Positions 1-11,691 are shown, counted from the first letter of the stretch. The stretch: 64,000 nucleotides of DNA from Myrica gale (GCA_963930655.1 OZ005611.1:9245501-9309500), one strand, 5' to 3'. Made by a program: numbers and translations. Notes: a model not told the origin generated them from the letters alone.

Positions 1-44
1 GCTGCACCGTCAGTACACAGCCAGCAAGGCCAAACAGCAAGAAG

Positions 45-467
45 TTGACAGAGAATGTTCAACAAGTGAAGATTCTTGAGCGCTTACTCGACCCTATTGA
101 CGACACCACCTCCACCTTCCCTTACCGATTCATGCCCAGGCCAGCCAAGCTCGGTAAAAAATGGAAGGAGTATCAAGGAATTAGCAACTGGGACGGCTTG
201 CTCGACCCCCTGGACGACAATTTACGCAGTGAAATCCTCCGGTACGGCAAGTTCATCGAAGCTACGTATAATTCTTTCGACTTCGACCCCTCCTCACTGT
301 CATACGCGACCTCCATGTTTCCCAGAAGCTCGTTGTTTGAACGAGCCGGGCTACCGGACACCGGTTACCGTAAGACAAAAAATCTACGTGCAACCTCGGG
401 TATTCAGCTACCAAGTTGGATCGAAATGGCACCCAGCTAGGTGGCAACCCAGTCTATCTAGCTGGAC
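45..467 (+). pseudogene. Truncated class I phospholipase A1 (PLA1-I gamma / DAD1-like) fragment
   Basis: An open frame reads the N-terminal half of a plant DAD1-like acylhydrolase, a family that releases fatty acids from the sn-1 position of plastid glycerolipids. Recognisable blocks are KKWKEYQGISNWDGLLDP, LRSEILRYGKFIEATY and NLRATSGIQLPSWIE, in the usual order ahead of the lipase domain. No plausible ATG is seen; the frame is open to the window's left edge region. After APS the expected Trp is replaced by a TAG stop. Homology (VATQS) limps on with a second stop and ends near 467, just where the inverted-repeat segment at 472 starts. The GXSXG lipase core is absent. It is a dead fragment; family assignment is from recalled motifs and fairly secure. 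Confidence 0.75.
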
Positions 468-518
468 ACTGTTTTTTCTTACTCTGTTTTTTGTTTACTT
501 TCTTGTAGGAAACAGAGC

Positions 519-586
519 ACCACCACCTCCTCTTCTTTGACGTCTGCCAGTGTCTCATGGGCTTGCTTCTGAACTTCCTCAGCCAT
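519..586 (-). pseudogene. Patellin-like N-terminal gene fragment
   Basis: On the minus strand an ATG opens a frame beginning MAEEVQKQAHETLADVKE followed by a short acidic/Val stretch. That resembles the acidic N-terminus of patellin-type Sec14-domain proteins. After about 23 codons the frame enters the 47-bp inverted repeat and stops. The CRAL-TRIO and GOLD domains are missing, so it can only be a captured or stranded 5' fragment. The family call rests on a short low-complexity match and is tentative. Confidence 0.35.
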
Positions 587-591
587 GCCTG

Positions 592-1590
592 ACTTTTCCT
601 TTCTTTCTTTGACTATAATTCCTTAGTTCACCCGAACTACAAAACCCAGAACTTGGTCACTTCGTTCTTTTTCAGGTATTTTTCTACATATTACAATATA
701 TATAATGCTCGAATATATATAGGCATGAACTTGGTCTCGTAAGTAGTATTGTTAGCATTTATAATATGCTCGAATATATATAGCGCAGAACTTGCCATTT
801 ATAATCCGATATCTGCGCTTTTATGACCTGTACTGTACTGCGTGGTTTATTTTTCTGAGATTTTTTTTCTGGAATTATTTCTTTAGGTTTCAGTTTTTTG
901 GTTCGTGGGATTTTTCTTAACAACCAACAATAAATCCAATATCTGGCTTCATGTCAGTTTCTCCTCCGTAACGTCGCGATAATCTAACGTACCGTTTTCT
1001 AATTTACCGATTTTTAAGCACCCACAAGAAATTTTATTAAGATTTTACAAACGCACTACAAGTGTGTAGGATCGGGTACGTACAGAAAGTACTGGCTTAT
1101 GAAGAATTCATGGAGCACTGGTTGGGGGGAATCTGGTTATGCACGGATGGGGCGTGATTCGGCAGATAAGAATGGTGTTTGCGGCCTTGCCATGGACGCT
1201 AGTTACCCTCTTAAGAACTAATTAGAAATTTCTTGTTGATTAATCTGGCATTTTCCGATTGCTCAACGACAGGAGTTAGCTTAGCTCCGGTAGAAATTTA
1301 TATAAACTTCGAATATAACATGAGACTACGTAGATGAAGTTAAAAATGTCTGAGATTCATACACCGCTAGTAGGGAATACGATAGGGTACTGCAAGGTAT
1401 GATTGTGCGATAAGCTTATCAAATAACAGATGCTTATTCTACTCTCTTTTTTTCTAGATAAATCTTATTGTATATATGAAAAGTACAATCTAAAATACAG
1501 AAAAAAAAAACAGAGACTACCAGCGAAAAATATAACTTCATCTACGTAAAAGACAATAAAAACAGAGACGACCACCAAGATAACGACAAA
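592..1590. other. AT-rich interval inside the inverted-repeat segment, no gene
   Basis: No coding frame of note. The left part reads like the 5' leader of the patellin-like fragment in reverse. A short inverted pair built on ACGTAGATGAAGTTA lies near 1324 and 1530. Nothing else is recognised. Confidence 0.5.
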
Positions 1591-1829
1591 GTTTATCTTG
1601 GTGGTTATGATAAGGAAGAGAAAGCAGCATGGGCTTATGATTTAGCTGCACTAAAGTATTGGGGTCCAACAATTCACATTAATTTCCCACTAAGCACTTA
1701 CGAGAAAGAGCTTGAGGAGATGAAGAACATGAGCAGGCAAGAATTTTTTGCCAACTTAAGAAGGAAAAGCAGTGGGACGTGGGTTTTCAAGAGGGGCATC
1801 CGTGTACAGAGGAGTGTGCCAACAAGCTT
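1591..1829 (+). pseudogene. AINTEGUMENTA-like AP2-domain exon fragment
   Basis: The frame reads [20 protein letters not shown], then [25 protein letters not shown] and [14 protein letters not shown]. This is the end of AP2 repeat 1 plus the linker of euANT/AIL transcription factors (DNA-binding regulators of organ growth). Exon start matches the conserved intron position before VYLGGYD. After RRKSSG an extra stretch (TW) shifts the frame, and the true continuation [11 protein letters not shown] is seen in another frame. It then runs into the inverted repeat at 1830. Only one exon and part of the next survive, so it cannot encode a factor. Arg of the usual KAARAYD is Trp here. Confidence 0.8.
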
Positions 1830-2154
1830 GCTCTGTTTCCTACAAGAAAGTAAACAAAAAACAGAGTAAGAAAAAAAGAACAACGAAAGCTCATTTGTTT
1901 TTGCAGGTGAAACACGCGGGTTGAGAAAAAACCGGATAATACCCACGGGTCAGCTCATTAATGCGCTGGCGAGCTGAGAGCAGTCGGATTCTCGGAATTT
2001 AATCTTGGCCATTCCCCCGTAACCCCTGCACGTTAATATCACCGTATTCTAACCGGACTCAACTTACACTGCATCTAGAAAGTTATATGACGTCCCAAAA
2101 TGAAAGTGTTGAAAATCTTGGATTCTAGATAAAAGATAAGAATAAACTTTAGAA

Positions 2155-2984
2155 ATGAAATTTTCCATAAAAACCCATTTGTATCTTTTCGTTGGCTGTA
2201 CCTGGTTGGGAAGAGGAAAAATACAGGGCCAAGAAAAGACTCTTCAACTTCTAGAAGTGGGAAGGCTACATCTGCAAAACCAAGTAGTTGGATTATGGGA
2301 GGGGGGCCTTGTTTCTAATTTGTTTCCAGAAAAAGGTCCAACTTAGAGACGCTCTATGATCGATCTTTTGTCGGTCTTACAGGAGTTGGCCGGCCGCCAA
2401 CTCACTGCTGAGAGTCAAGAGCGCACTACCACGTACAGTCCTGTATACTCGTCGAGACTTGCTGAAAGAATTAGGCCTTAAATAGTTGTTGGTATGATTT
2501 TCCGAGATGCACAACAACGAATATGCAACAATCTAAAAGAACTTGAATGCTGCATGCGACTTAATTTCATGATAGCTTAAATGGCGCAAATTTCCCTCAT
2601 GATCAGGACAGGGTCAACTAATTACATGCCTGCTTCAGCAATTTCTATTTTGAAAAAAAAAAGAGGATTATAAAATGTTTGGATTGTCCAAAGCAACATC
2701 TGATCAACTACTGAATTATTCCATTTATTGAACCAGTCGCATTGGGTTGCATTTCCAATCTGTACGAGCTGTAGTTGTTAAAGACTGGTTCACCCATTGA
2801 ACTGTTCTGGTGTTATGGTTGAAGACTTGCCAATTCTTAATTTTACCGTGTAAGCGAAAACATGGACCCGTTCAGTGACTTCTCTATACAAATAGACAAG
2901 TTTCTATACAACTTTACCCAGTTCTCACCCCTCAATAAGCAAGAATACAAAGAATTCTAAAAGATAGAGATAGCCAGCTGAAAT
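2155..2984 (+). promoter_or_regulatory. Upstream region of germin-like gene GLP1
   Basis: The 830 bp before GLP1 contain blocks repeated elsewhere in the window. About 2170-2275 recurs near 15545-15640, and about 2740-2830 (GCATTGGGTTGCATTT, GACTGGTTC, CCCATTGAA) recurs near 20300-20385 and, reversed, near 11850-11960. A TATA-like element (CTATACAAATAG) lies around 2884-2895, some 90 bp before the ATG, followed by a leader with CTCACCCCTCA that is shared by all GLP copies here. Between 1877 and 2155 I see nothing. Confidence 0.6.
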
Positions 2985-3848
2985 ATGATGAGAAGTGTTC
3001 CCAACCACCTTGTAACTGTGGCCCTGTTGGCCTTGGCATGCTCCCTTGTCTCTGCCTACGACCCTAGTCCCCTGCAAGACTTCTGTGTAGCAATCAACAG
3101 TTCCACTTCTGCTGGTATATACACTACCATCATTATGTAGTACTTTTGGAATCGTGTGCAGCATGTGGATTGTTTTTCTTGGCAGTTCACATGTTAAAAT
3201 GATTTATTTGTAGGTTTCTTTTTTATACTGTCTTCTAGTTTTCTGCCTCACATGCTTCCAATTACGGGAAACATTATCAGTGATGGTTACAAACTGTTCG
3301 TTCTGCCTGCAGTGTTTGTGAATGGGAAGTTCTGCAAGGACCCAAAAGTTGTCACAGCCAATGACTTCTTCTTCCCAGGGCTCCAAATTCCTGGAAACAC
3401 CGCAAACCGACTCGGATCCAACGTGACACTTGTGAATGTGGACAAATTACCAGGCCTCAACACACTAGGCATATCTTTGGCTCGAATTGACTTTGCCCCA
3501 TACGGACTAATTCCTCCCCATACCCACCCTCGTGGCAGTGAGATTTTAGTGGTCGCTGAGGGTACTCTGTATGTAGGCTTTGTCACATCTAACACAGATA
3601 ACAAACTCTTCACCAAAGTTCTGAATAAGGGAGACGTCTTTGTGTTCCCAATTGGTCTCATTCACTTCCAGTTTAATGTGGGAAAGACCAATGCAGTCGC
3701 CTTTGTCGGTCTCAGCAGCCAGAATCCTGGGGTGATCACCATAGCAAATGCAATCTTTGGATCTAATCCTCCCATCAATCCCGATGTTCTAACCAAGGCA
3801 TTCCAAGTAGACAAGAATGTGGTTAACTATCTCCAGAAGCAATTCTGA
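2985..3848 (+). CDS. Germin-like protein GLP1, intact, two exons
   Basis: Secreted cupin protein of the plant cell wall; family members are Mn-binding hexamers, some with superoxide dismutase activity. Exon 1 is 2985-3114 and exon 2 is 3313-3848 (GT-AG, phase 1), giving 221 residues, normal for the family. Residues 1-24 form a signal peptide. Cys34 and Cys51 fit the germin disulfide. Germin box 1 ([10 protein letters not shown]) supplies His113, His115 and Glu120, and box 2 ([16 protein letters not shown]) supplies His161, so all four metal ligands are present. An NVT sequon is at Asn80. Gly118-Ser119 replace the commoner Ala-Thr. The protein ends VNYLQKQF. An AATAAA-type signal lies near 3950. 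It is the only intact member of the local GLP cluster. The choice between the two adjacent ATGs is arbitrary. Confidence 0.93.
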
Positions 3849-3959
3849 TCAGACATCCACGATTTGGAAAATATATACATGTTGCATCCACATCCCAAGG
3901 CAACCATGTATCCTTTTCGGTAACTTCTAGTAATATATAGCCGTAATTAAATAAAACGG

Positions 3960-4406
3960 TTGCTCATGTACCGAGCTGTTAGAGCAACTATATGTATCAT
4001 TACCATTAAAATTAATTATATTTTCAATCATTAATTTATATGCCCTTTATTCCTTCTCTTCTCAAGTTGCAAAAAGTCCAACATGAGTTGGTCATCTTTA
4101 TTTAGTAACAGAAGTATCATCTTCTTGCTTTGTTAAACTTCTCAGCCGTTTACGCTTGCCTAAGCAAAACACATGTACCGATCAACGCATTTAAAAGGCG
4201 TGGAAATGTGATCCGCCAACAAAACCCCTATACCCAGATCCAGTAGTTCAACAGGGGCCCAAGCCAACATCAAACACGACACGCGGCAGCTGTGGCCTTC
4301 CCCAGAGAGCTACCATGATGGTGCCAGCAAAAGAGAAGCATCGGAGAGCTTCCGAACAAAGTGGAATACTCATCCTCTCATGGACGTCACGAACAAGATT
4401 CCGCAC
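3960..4406. other. Intergenic interval downstream of GLP1
   Basis: AT-rich 3' flank. A short stretch near 4068-4090 (TTGCAAAAAGTCCAACAT) recurs in reverse near 13684, about 560 bp past the stop of GLP2, so the GLP duplication included 3' flank. Nothing else is recognised before the LTR at 4407. Confidence 0.45.
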
Positions 4407-4676
4407 TGTTAACACTCAACTCAGCAATACACCTGGACAGCCCATGGAGGACACCTCAAGATTGTCCTTACTTCTGGACGCCTCAGCACATACCACTACT
4501 GCAATACGTGAAAATAGGACACATATATGTCAAAATCTGTTAGAATAATTCTAGTTGTGCTCAGTGTAAATGATAGATATACCACTGCTACACAGCATCT
4601 ATATATTGTATTCATTCTTTCAGAAATATACAAGAGAAAAAGATTATTTACTTTTGTATCAAATACTTGTTCCTCA
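4407..4676 (+). repeat. 5' LTR of copia relic A
   Basis: Begins TGTTAACAC and ends TTCCTCA, 270 bp. It shares blocks such as CTCAGCAATACACCT, CCCATGGAGGACACCTCAAG and ACTGCAATACGTGAAAATAG with 11437-11573. The primer-binding site follows four bases later. Confidence 0.8.
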
Positions 4677-5023
4677 AATATGGTATCGGAGCTCTAGAAG
4701 ACTCACGTCTCAACCATGGCAAAAGAAACACCCTCCTCCTCCTCCACCCAAAATAACCCCTCTCATCTTACATCTGTTGCCTCCCTCCCTCACTTTATTA
4801 CTGTCAAACTTACTCATAATAACTATTTGTTGTGGCCTGTTCAAATGAAGCCTTACCTTGAAGGACAACTTCTTTTTGGCTACGTCGATGACACGATTTC
4901 TACTCCATCCACTTTGCTACCCAATACTCAGCCTAATCCAGCATATCAACAGTGGCTTCAACAAGACAAAATCATTCTCAATGCTCTCATCTCCTCCCTT
5001 TCCGAAAATCTCATCACCCATAT

Positions 5024-6277
5024 TGTGAGTCTAAATATCAACACAAGAGGGGTGAATTAGGTTTATAAAAACTTAGTCTTTTTTGATAAAAATGCATATA
5101 TGAATATTTAAAGCAATAATACCCAAATAACAATAAAATGATAACAATAAATACAAGAGTAGGGAAGAGAGATAACATCGCGAATTTTAGTTGGTTCGGT
5201 CAAGACTTGTCTACGTCTACCCCCAAGGTTATTGCTTTTCTTGGGCTTCTCCACTATAATCCAATAGTGTCTACAACTTAGCTTCCGAGTGCTAAGTGAT
5301 AGTTACAAAACTTTTCTCGAACTCATTCTTCAACTCGTTCCCAAATCTCAAAACCTATGAGATTTCCTCTATCCTCACGAGTAGGCCCAAGTGTATCCCG
5401 TGCTCAAAGGTTTTCAAAATTTAATGATAGAATGAATAACAATAGCTCTCAAAGCTAAATCAACAAAACAAAGCTCAATAAATGGCTACATGACAAGATC
5501 TGATGATGATGACAACAAAGGTAGACCAGATCTATTGGAAAATGTGCAGCCCTTGTCTTTTGCACTTTTCTCCCACTTTTTGGAGGCTAAGTCATCAATG
5601 ATGATGTAGAGAGGCAAAAGATGTGCAAAAAATCTCTTTTCTCTCTCCATAAGATTCTCTTTATAGGTCTTCAGTCTTGAGGGATCCTGATGGTCTTTTT
5701 GGAATGTTGGAGAGGTGCCCTAAGTGCCACAACGTCTTGTTTCACGTACTGAGTCATCTTTTTAAAAACAGTGTTCCGCAACATGTGTCGACACATACAT
5801 GCCTATGTGTCAACATCTTTATCAACTCTGGAACTGACTCGTAGGTGCCTGTGGCATGTGTCGACACTTCCTTCACCATGTGTTAACAACATCTTCATAT
5901 GTGTCGACATTTTGCTTCTCATGTGTCGACAACATCGAAATGGAAATCTAGCTTCTGTTCTATATGTTGACACCATGTTAACCATGTGTCGACACCATCT
6001 TGGCAAATAGATTTTTTCAGTGCTTTTTGATGTCCAATCTTTTTCATTTCAACACGAAAACTCCTACAATGAAAAATATCATAGTTTAGGTGCAAGACAT
6101 GGTGTTTAAATCTAATATAGGTTATAAATAATTAAAGAGAGATATAAATATAATTGAGCACTCTCGATTGAATAGTGGATTGACAACCACGTATTCTAAA
6201 AATACTCCAACGTTATTTTGTCATTTGTTTTCATAAAAATTTAGTTAAATAGCTTAAAGAGCAACTTTGGACTAACA
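5024..6277 (-). mobile_element. Solo LTR, Sirevirus-like (copia), inserted in relic A
   Basis: A 1254-bp segment with LTR termini (reading on the minus strand TGTTAGTC at one end and GACTCACA at the other) is flanked by a perfect 5-bp target duplication CATAT at 5019-5023 and 6278-6282. The minus-strand 3' end carries the AATTCACCCCTCTTG motif common at the end of such plant LTRs. The centre holds six or more spaced, degenerate copies of the palindrome-bearing word ATGTGTCGACA (about 5780-6000), like the palindromic motif clusters known in Sirevirus LTRs. No internal coding region accompanies it, so it is a solo LTR and younger than relic A. The Sirevirus placement is inferred. Confidence 0.7.
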
Positions 6278-6739
6278 CATATCATCGGTCATAAATCCTA
6301 CAAATATCCTGGCTTGCCCTAGAAACTTTCTTTGCCCACAAAACTCAATCACATCTTGTGCATCTTCACTTTTAACTCACAACTCTAAAAAAAAGGTCCG
6401 ACTCTATCACTGATTTTTTTCACAAAACCAAGCTTCTTGCCGACACCATGGCTACTATCGGCAAACCCCTTTCCTCCAGTGAACTCACCACCTATCTCCT
6501 TGCTGGTTTACCCTCTGAATACAACCACATCGTCTCCTCTCTCACTACACAATTCAACCCTCTTAGCTCTGAAGAAGTCTTCAGTCACCTTCTTCTTGTT
6601 CATGAAGCTCGTCTGGCCCGTCAAACTCCATCACTGCCCTCCATAGATTTCTCAGCCAATCTCACTACCCATGCACCTATTCTCACTCCTAACCTCGATC
6701 GGGGTTTTCCTGGTCGTGGACAGGCCACCAACAATCGTG

Positions 6740-8275
6740 AATGTGTGACAAGACACCAGCTCAAGACCTAGGCGAGGCGAGGCTTGTCGACACCATTGAC
6801 ATGCCAAGGCTCAAACCATGACATGCCTTGCAGCACATTGGCATGTCTCACGGTATTTTCAAGACAAGACAAAGGCCAGTAAGACCACATTCCTCGACAT
6901 AACTCAAGAAAAACAAATGGAGAGGCGATGCACAACAGCTCTGGAGGAGTTGAGGAGCATAAAGATGGCTCCACCACATGTCCATGGGTCACAGTGGCAC
7001 AACCAAAAGTACATGGGGAGTTAATTCAAGGAGGTTCCTAAAGTCAAGAAGAGTTGATTGGTGACACCACCACACAATACAAGATGCAGCGGTGGCGGAG
7101 CACATAGGAGATTAGTCTCAAAAGACTCAAGATATCGTGGGGATCATCTTGATGTTACCACCCTACATGGTGGTGAAGCAATGGCAGAAGCGGCGGAGTA
7201 CAGCGGCGGCAACCACCACAAGCGGCTAGGAGGGTGTTAAGGGTGTTAAGGGCAACCACCACAAGCGCATGTGGGATCCCTATATGGTCGAATCCCCCTA
7301 ATTAAGGGTGTTATCTTTTATTTCTTTTTTATTCTCAAACATTATCGTATTTGTGAGATTCAATTAAGGAAACAATCTTAGTCCTATTTGAAAAGATTGT
7401 TCCTTGATTGAAGTTAGGAGTCATTTAGGCATGTGGCAATTACCCTCGCTCCTTATATGGAAGTTTATGGCCGGTCACATGTCCTAAATTAGTGGGCAAT
7501 CAATCTTTGATTGAGTTGTCCTTATTTTTGGGCTAGTCTTGAGGAAAAAGGCAAGATCTCTACAAAATCTTTCATTTCTAACATTAATAGGATCTAAGAG
7601 GATTGATTGCCACCCAAGCCTATGGAAGACCTATAAATATCCCTTCATGACATCATTTGTAAGCATCCATTGAATATTTATCAAATTGATATAGAAGTCT
7701 CCAGTGGAGCTTTTTTGCCTTTGTGCCTTTATCTTCGGTGTTCTGGGTTAAGCCTGACACTTGGGCTAACATGGGTGCTATAGTACTCGGGGTTAGACCT
7801 GATATTATTCACACTTGTTAGACCTGACTTGCACCCTTTTGCTTGGGCTAGCAGAAGGGTGCTTAACGTTAGGCCTGTCATCTCATCTACTTTGTTAGAA
7901 GTTCATCGTTGGGTTAAGATGACTTTGTTTTATAATCGGGTTCTAAGTTTGTTTCAGGTGCTTGGCTGCCTAGGCTTGCTTATCTATTTTGTCATCATTC
8001 TTCTCAACCACCCATATTTCTTTTAAATTATCTTTTGATAAATAAAAATACCAAAAACAACTTTTTTTCTTTTGGATCTGATACTCGAGATATATTTCCC
8101 TTTTGAGTGCTACACTAGGTCAGCCAAGGAGTATCAATTGAGGTGTGGGCTAAACACGAATACTCACAAGTCCTTACTTGTGAAAGGGATAGACATTGGT
8201 AAGGGGTCTAGGCCACGGACCCTATCAGCATGGTTGCAGTTGTGGTTCCCCTACCTCAAATCTCTTCGATAGATC
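6740..8275. mobile_element. Unclassified 1.5-kb insertion in copia relic A
   Basis: The sequence of relic A near its zinc-knuckle region is interrupted from about 6740 to about 8275 by unrelated DNA starting near TGTGACAAGACACC. It has a TATAAATA-like element near 7631 and LTR-like composition in its right half, suggesting a solo LTR or short non-autonomous element, but I could not define matching ends or a target duplication. There is a GC-rich stretch rich in GGCGGC triplets near 7090-7240. Confidence 0.4.
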
Positions 8276-11200
8276 GGTTCGCCAAGTCTATCACAAACCT
8301 GGTCACACAGCCTTAGTTTGCTATCATCATTTTGACCAAGCTTACCAATCTTCTCCTCCTCCCTCCTTCTCTACTCACTACACGACTATTCCTTCACCTA
8401 CTAATACCTTCAACAGGTACCCTGATACAGCCGCCACTCACCATGTCACCTCATATCTCTGTAATCTCACCCTTGGCTCTTCAGCATACAACGACCACAA
8501 TTTTGTGTGTGTAGGTGAAGAGTTTATTTTCCATCCAGAATGTCGGCTCTGGACTTCTTCCCACTCCAAATGGCAATCTTCTTCTCCACAATCTTCTTCA
8601 AGTTCTTCTTCGTCAATTTTGTGCTGACAGTTATGTATTTTTTGAGTTTCATGCTGACTCTTTTTTATGAAAGATTCTACTACAAAGACTCTACTCCTTC
8701 ACGGTCTCACTAGAAAATGGGCTCTATGTGTGTCCTTCTTCTATCCCTAGCCCCTCTCCTCATGCTTTTGTTAGTGAGCACATGTCTTCTCTTCAATGGC
8801 ACCATCGCCTTGGTCATCCTTCCATGCGTGTTGTTCGTCAGGTCCTTTCCAAATTTTCTCTTTCGTCACATTCCACTACCCCAACAATTTCTCTCTTCCA
8901 ACATGTTGTCAAGCCAAAAGCGATGCTCAGCCTTTTCCCTATTCTCCTTCCAAGTCATCCCAACCCCTAGAAATTTTGTTTACTAACATGTGGGGCCCTT
9001 CCCCTGTTCCTTCACGCTCAGGTTTTCGATATTATGTAAGCTTTGTGGATGATTTTAGTAAATATACTTGGCTCTTTCCTCTTCGTGCCAAATTCGATGT
9101 CTCATGTCTTTATCCAGTTTAAACTCTTAATTGAAAATCAACTGGATCTTAAAATAAAAAAATGTTCAATCTGACTGGGGTGGTGAATTTCGGGCTCTCA
9201 CTTATATTTTTGCCCAATATGGTATAGCCCACGGAATTACTTGTCCTCATATTCATCAACAGAATGGGTCTATTCAACACAAGCACCATCATATCGTTGA
9301 GACGGGCCTTGCACTCTTGACTCATGCATTTGGCCCAAAAAAATTTCTGGCTCGAAGCATTCATTACTGTTGTTTACCTAATTAATATACTTCTCACCCC
9401 TGTCATTCATCACAAATCTCCTCATCAAGCACTTTTCCCTTTCTTCCAAACTATAATTTTCTCCGCACTTTTGGATCTCTTTGTTGGCCTCATCTTCGGC
9501 CTTACACCTCTTTCAAATTAGATCCACGCTCCTTACCTTGTATTTTCATTGGTTATGATCCAACCCACAAAGGATATCTCTGTTTTCACATACCCACCTC
9601 CCGCATTTACATATCCCAAAATGTCTTATTTGATGAGTCAACTTTCCCCTATCCTGCCAAGTCCTGCTCTGTGACTAATCCCATTCCACATTCTACTCAT
9701 CTACCTATTTCTCTCAGATTGGATTTACCTCTGCCCAGCCCAACCTTTCACTACTGGTCTCTCCTCTCCTTTTACCCTCACCTGCCCCAGATAACTCGGC
9801 TCCTACAGATCAGCCTTTTACTTCAACGATTCCCCTAACTTCTTCTCCAACTACGTTACTCTCCACCTCTCCTGAACCTCTTTTCCCATCACCACACATG
9901 CCCACAACCAGATTTTTTAACCTCAAAATTTCAAAGATGGCACTGTTCTCCCATACCACCACATCTTTTATCCATAAGTCTTCTACATGCTATACAAAAG
10001 CCTCTAAATACCCCAATGGTGAAAATCCATGGAAGAATAATTTCACTCTCTTCTCATAAATCGAACCTGGTCTCTTGTGTCTCCACCTCCTGGTTCCATT
10101 ATTATCGATTGCAAATGGGTGTTTCGAACAAAACATTGTGTTGATGGATCCTTTGAACGTCGTAAAGCTCAACTCATCGCCAATGGATTTCATCAACTGG
10201 AAGGTCTTGAATAAATGGACACTTTCAGTCCGGTTGTCAAGCCCACAATGGTTCGATTGGTTCTGTCCTTGGTTGTTCAATCCTGTTGGCCAATCCTTCA
10301 ACTTGACTTCCAGAATGCCTTCCTCCATGGAGATCTCTTTGAACAGGTATATATGGCTCAACCCCCTGGATTAGTGAACCCTGATTTTCCCTCATATGTT
10401 TGTTGTCTTACTAAGGCTCTATACGGTCTCAGACAGTCTCTCCGAGCCTATTTTTTGAGACTCAGTTCCAAACTTCTTGAATTTGGTTTTGTTGCTTCCC
10501 AATATGATTCATCTCTTGTTATTTTCTCCAAGTACTCTATTGTCATCTATTTTTTTGTTTATGTTGATGATATAATCGTCATTTATTCTCATCATTCCCT
10601 TATTGATCACCTGATCAAATCTCTTACTTTTCTTTTCCAATAAAAAATTGTGGTTCCTTACATTACTTATTAGGCGTTGAAGTGTAGTCCCTTCCAACTG
10701 GTCTTGTTTTATCTCAGCGAAAATACATCTTAGATCTTCTCAGAAAAACCAACATGTTCGAAGCTAAGCTTGTCACTACCAGAATGTGGTTGGCAGCCTC
10801 CAATATCTTTCTTTCACACGCCCAAATCTTGCCTTTGCCACAAATCGTGTCTGTCAATACATGCATCATCCCCGAGTTTCTCATTGGCACGCCATCAAGC
10901 GTATTTTACGTTACCTCAAACACACTGCCAATTTTGGTCTTCATATCACTTATTCCCCCTCCTCCCGCTTGTTTGCTTTCTCTGATGTCGATTGGGCTTG
11001 TTGCCCCTACATAAGGTTATTATGTTTTATTTGGCCCTAATCTTGTGTCCTAGAGCTCAATAAAACCCCATTATTGCTCGTTCGTCTACCGAAGTTGAGT
11101 AAAAATCACTTGCTAGCACAACTTGTGAATTTCTCTGGCTTCAATCACTTCTACGTGAACTTCATGTATATCTCTCTAATCCTCCTACCCTTTGGTGTGA

Positions 11201-11436
11201 TAACTTAGGTGTCACTTACCTTACTGCTTACCCTATTCTTCATTCCCGAACAAAACATGTTGATATCGACTATCATTTTGTTCGCACCCACGTCACCAAC
11301 AAATCCCTCCAAGTGAGTTTTCTCTCTAACAAGGACCAGCTGGCTGATATTTTTACAAAGTCTGTCTCCTCACCTCAGTTTACTTTGCTATGCTCGAACC
11401 TCAGTGTTCTTCCAACTCAGTTTAGTTTGTAGGGGA

Positions 11437-11573
11437 TGTTAAGACACAGCTCAGCAATACACCTCAGCAGCCCATGGAGGACACCTCAAGACTGTCCTTA
11501 CCTCTAGACACCTCAGTATCTACACCTCTAGACGCGTCAGGACATATCACTACTGCAATACGTGAAAATAGAA
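11437..11573 (+). repeat. Partial 3' LTR of copia relic A
   Basis: Directly follows the polypurine tract GTAGGGGA and starts TGTTAAGACAC. It matches the first half of the LTR at 4407, then similarity ends at CGTGAAAATAGAAC, where a different retroposon tail begins. Confidence 0.75.
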
Positions 11574-11691
11574 CGATGTAATGGGTGTTTGTGCCCCCTA
11601 TGATCGTCTCCAGCCTTGGATGACTCTGGATTCGGTGCTTGTGTTCTCCCTCCCTATTTAATGAAATACACCTTTACTTAGAAAAAAAAAT
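11574..11691 (+). mobile_element. LINE 3' tail fragment
   Basis: A stretch with GGGTGTTTGTGCCCCCTATG, TTCTCCCTCCCTATTTAATG and a terminal A run (11683-11691) has the composition of the 3' end of plant L1-type LINEs. No coding part is present, so it is a severely 5'-truncated copy. It separates the broken LTR of relic A from the orphan GLP promoter. Assignment is by general resemblance. Confidence 0.45.

Larger units (their letters stand above)
472..1876. mobile_element. 1.4-kb segment with 47-bp perfect terminal inverted repeats carrying gene fragments
   Basis: Bases 472-518 and 1830-1876 are exact reverse complements over 47 bp (inner end GCTCTGTTTCC, outer end an A/T run). Inside, next to each inverted repeat, sits a piece of a different host gene: a patellin-like 5' end on the minus strand and an AINTEGUMENTA-type AP2 exon on the plus strand. 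A third gene, the phospholipase fragment, stops at the left border. This is the architecture of a Pack-MULE-like gene-capturing element. I could not find a convincing target-site duplication, so a complex rearrangement that copied the 47 bp is the alternative. No transposase is present. Confidence 0.45.
4407..11573 (+). mobile_element. Ty1/copia LTR retrotransposon relic A, with two insertions inside it
   Basis: A 5' LTR (4407-4676, TG...CA) is followed by a tRNA-Met-type primer site TGGTATCGGAGC at 4681. Gag-like sequence follows from about 4.7 kb, protease/integrase-like sequence from about 8.7 to 9.6 kb, and reverse transcriptase/RNase H sequence from about 10.0 to 11.4 kb. A polypurine tract and an incomplete 3' LTR start at 11437. 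Two later elements sit within it (5024-6277 and about 6740-8275). It is thoroughly broken, with well over ten interruptions, and old. LTR copies differ visibly, including a short internal duplication in the 3' copy. Confidence 0.85.

Noticed and set aside
5771-6010. Overlapping 79- and 67-codon frames on both strands
   Set aside because: Both are translations of the TGTCGACA palindrome cluster in the solo LTR, giving Cys/His-rich repeats by chance.
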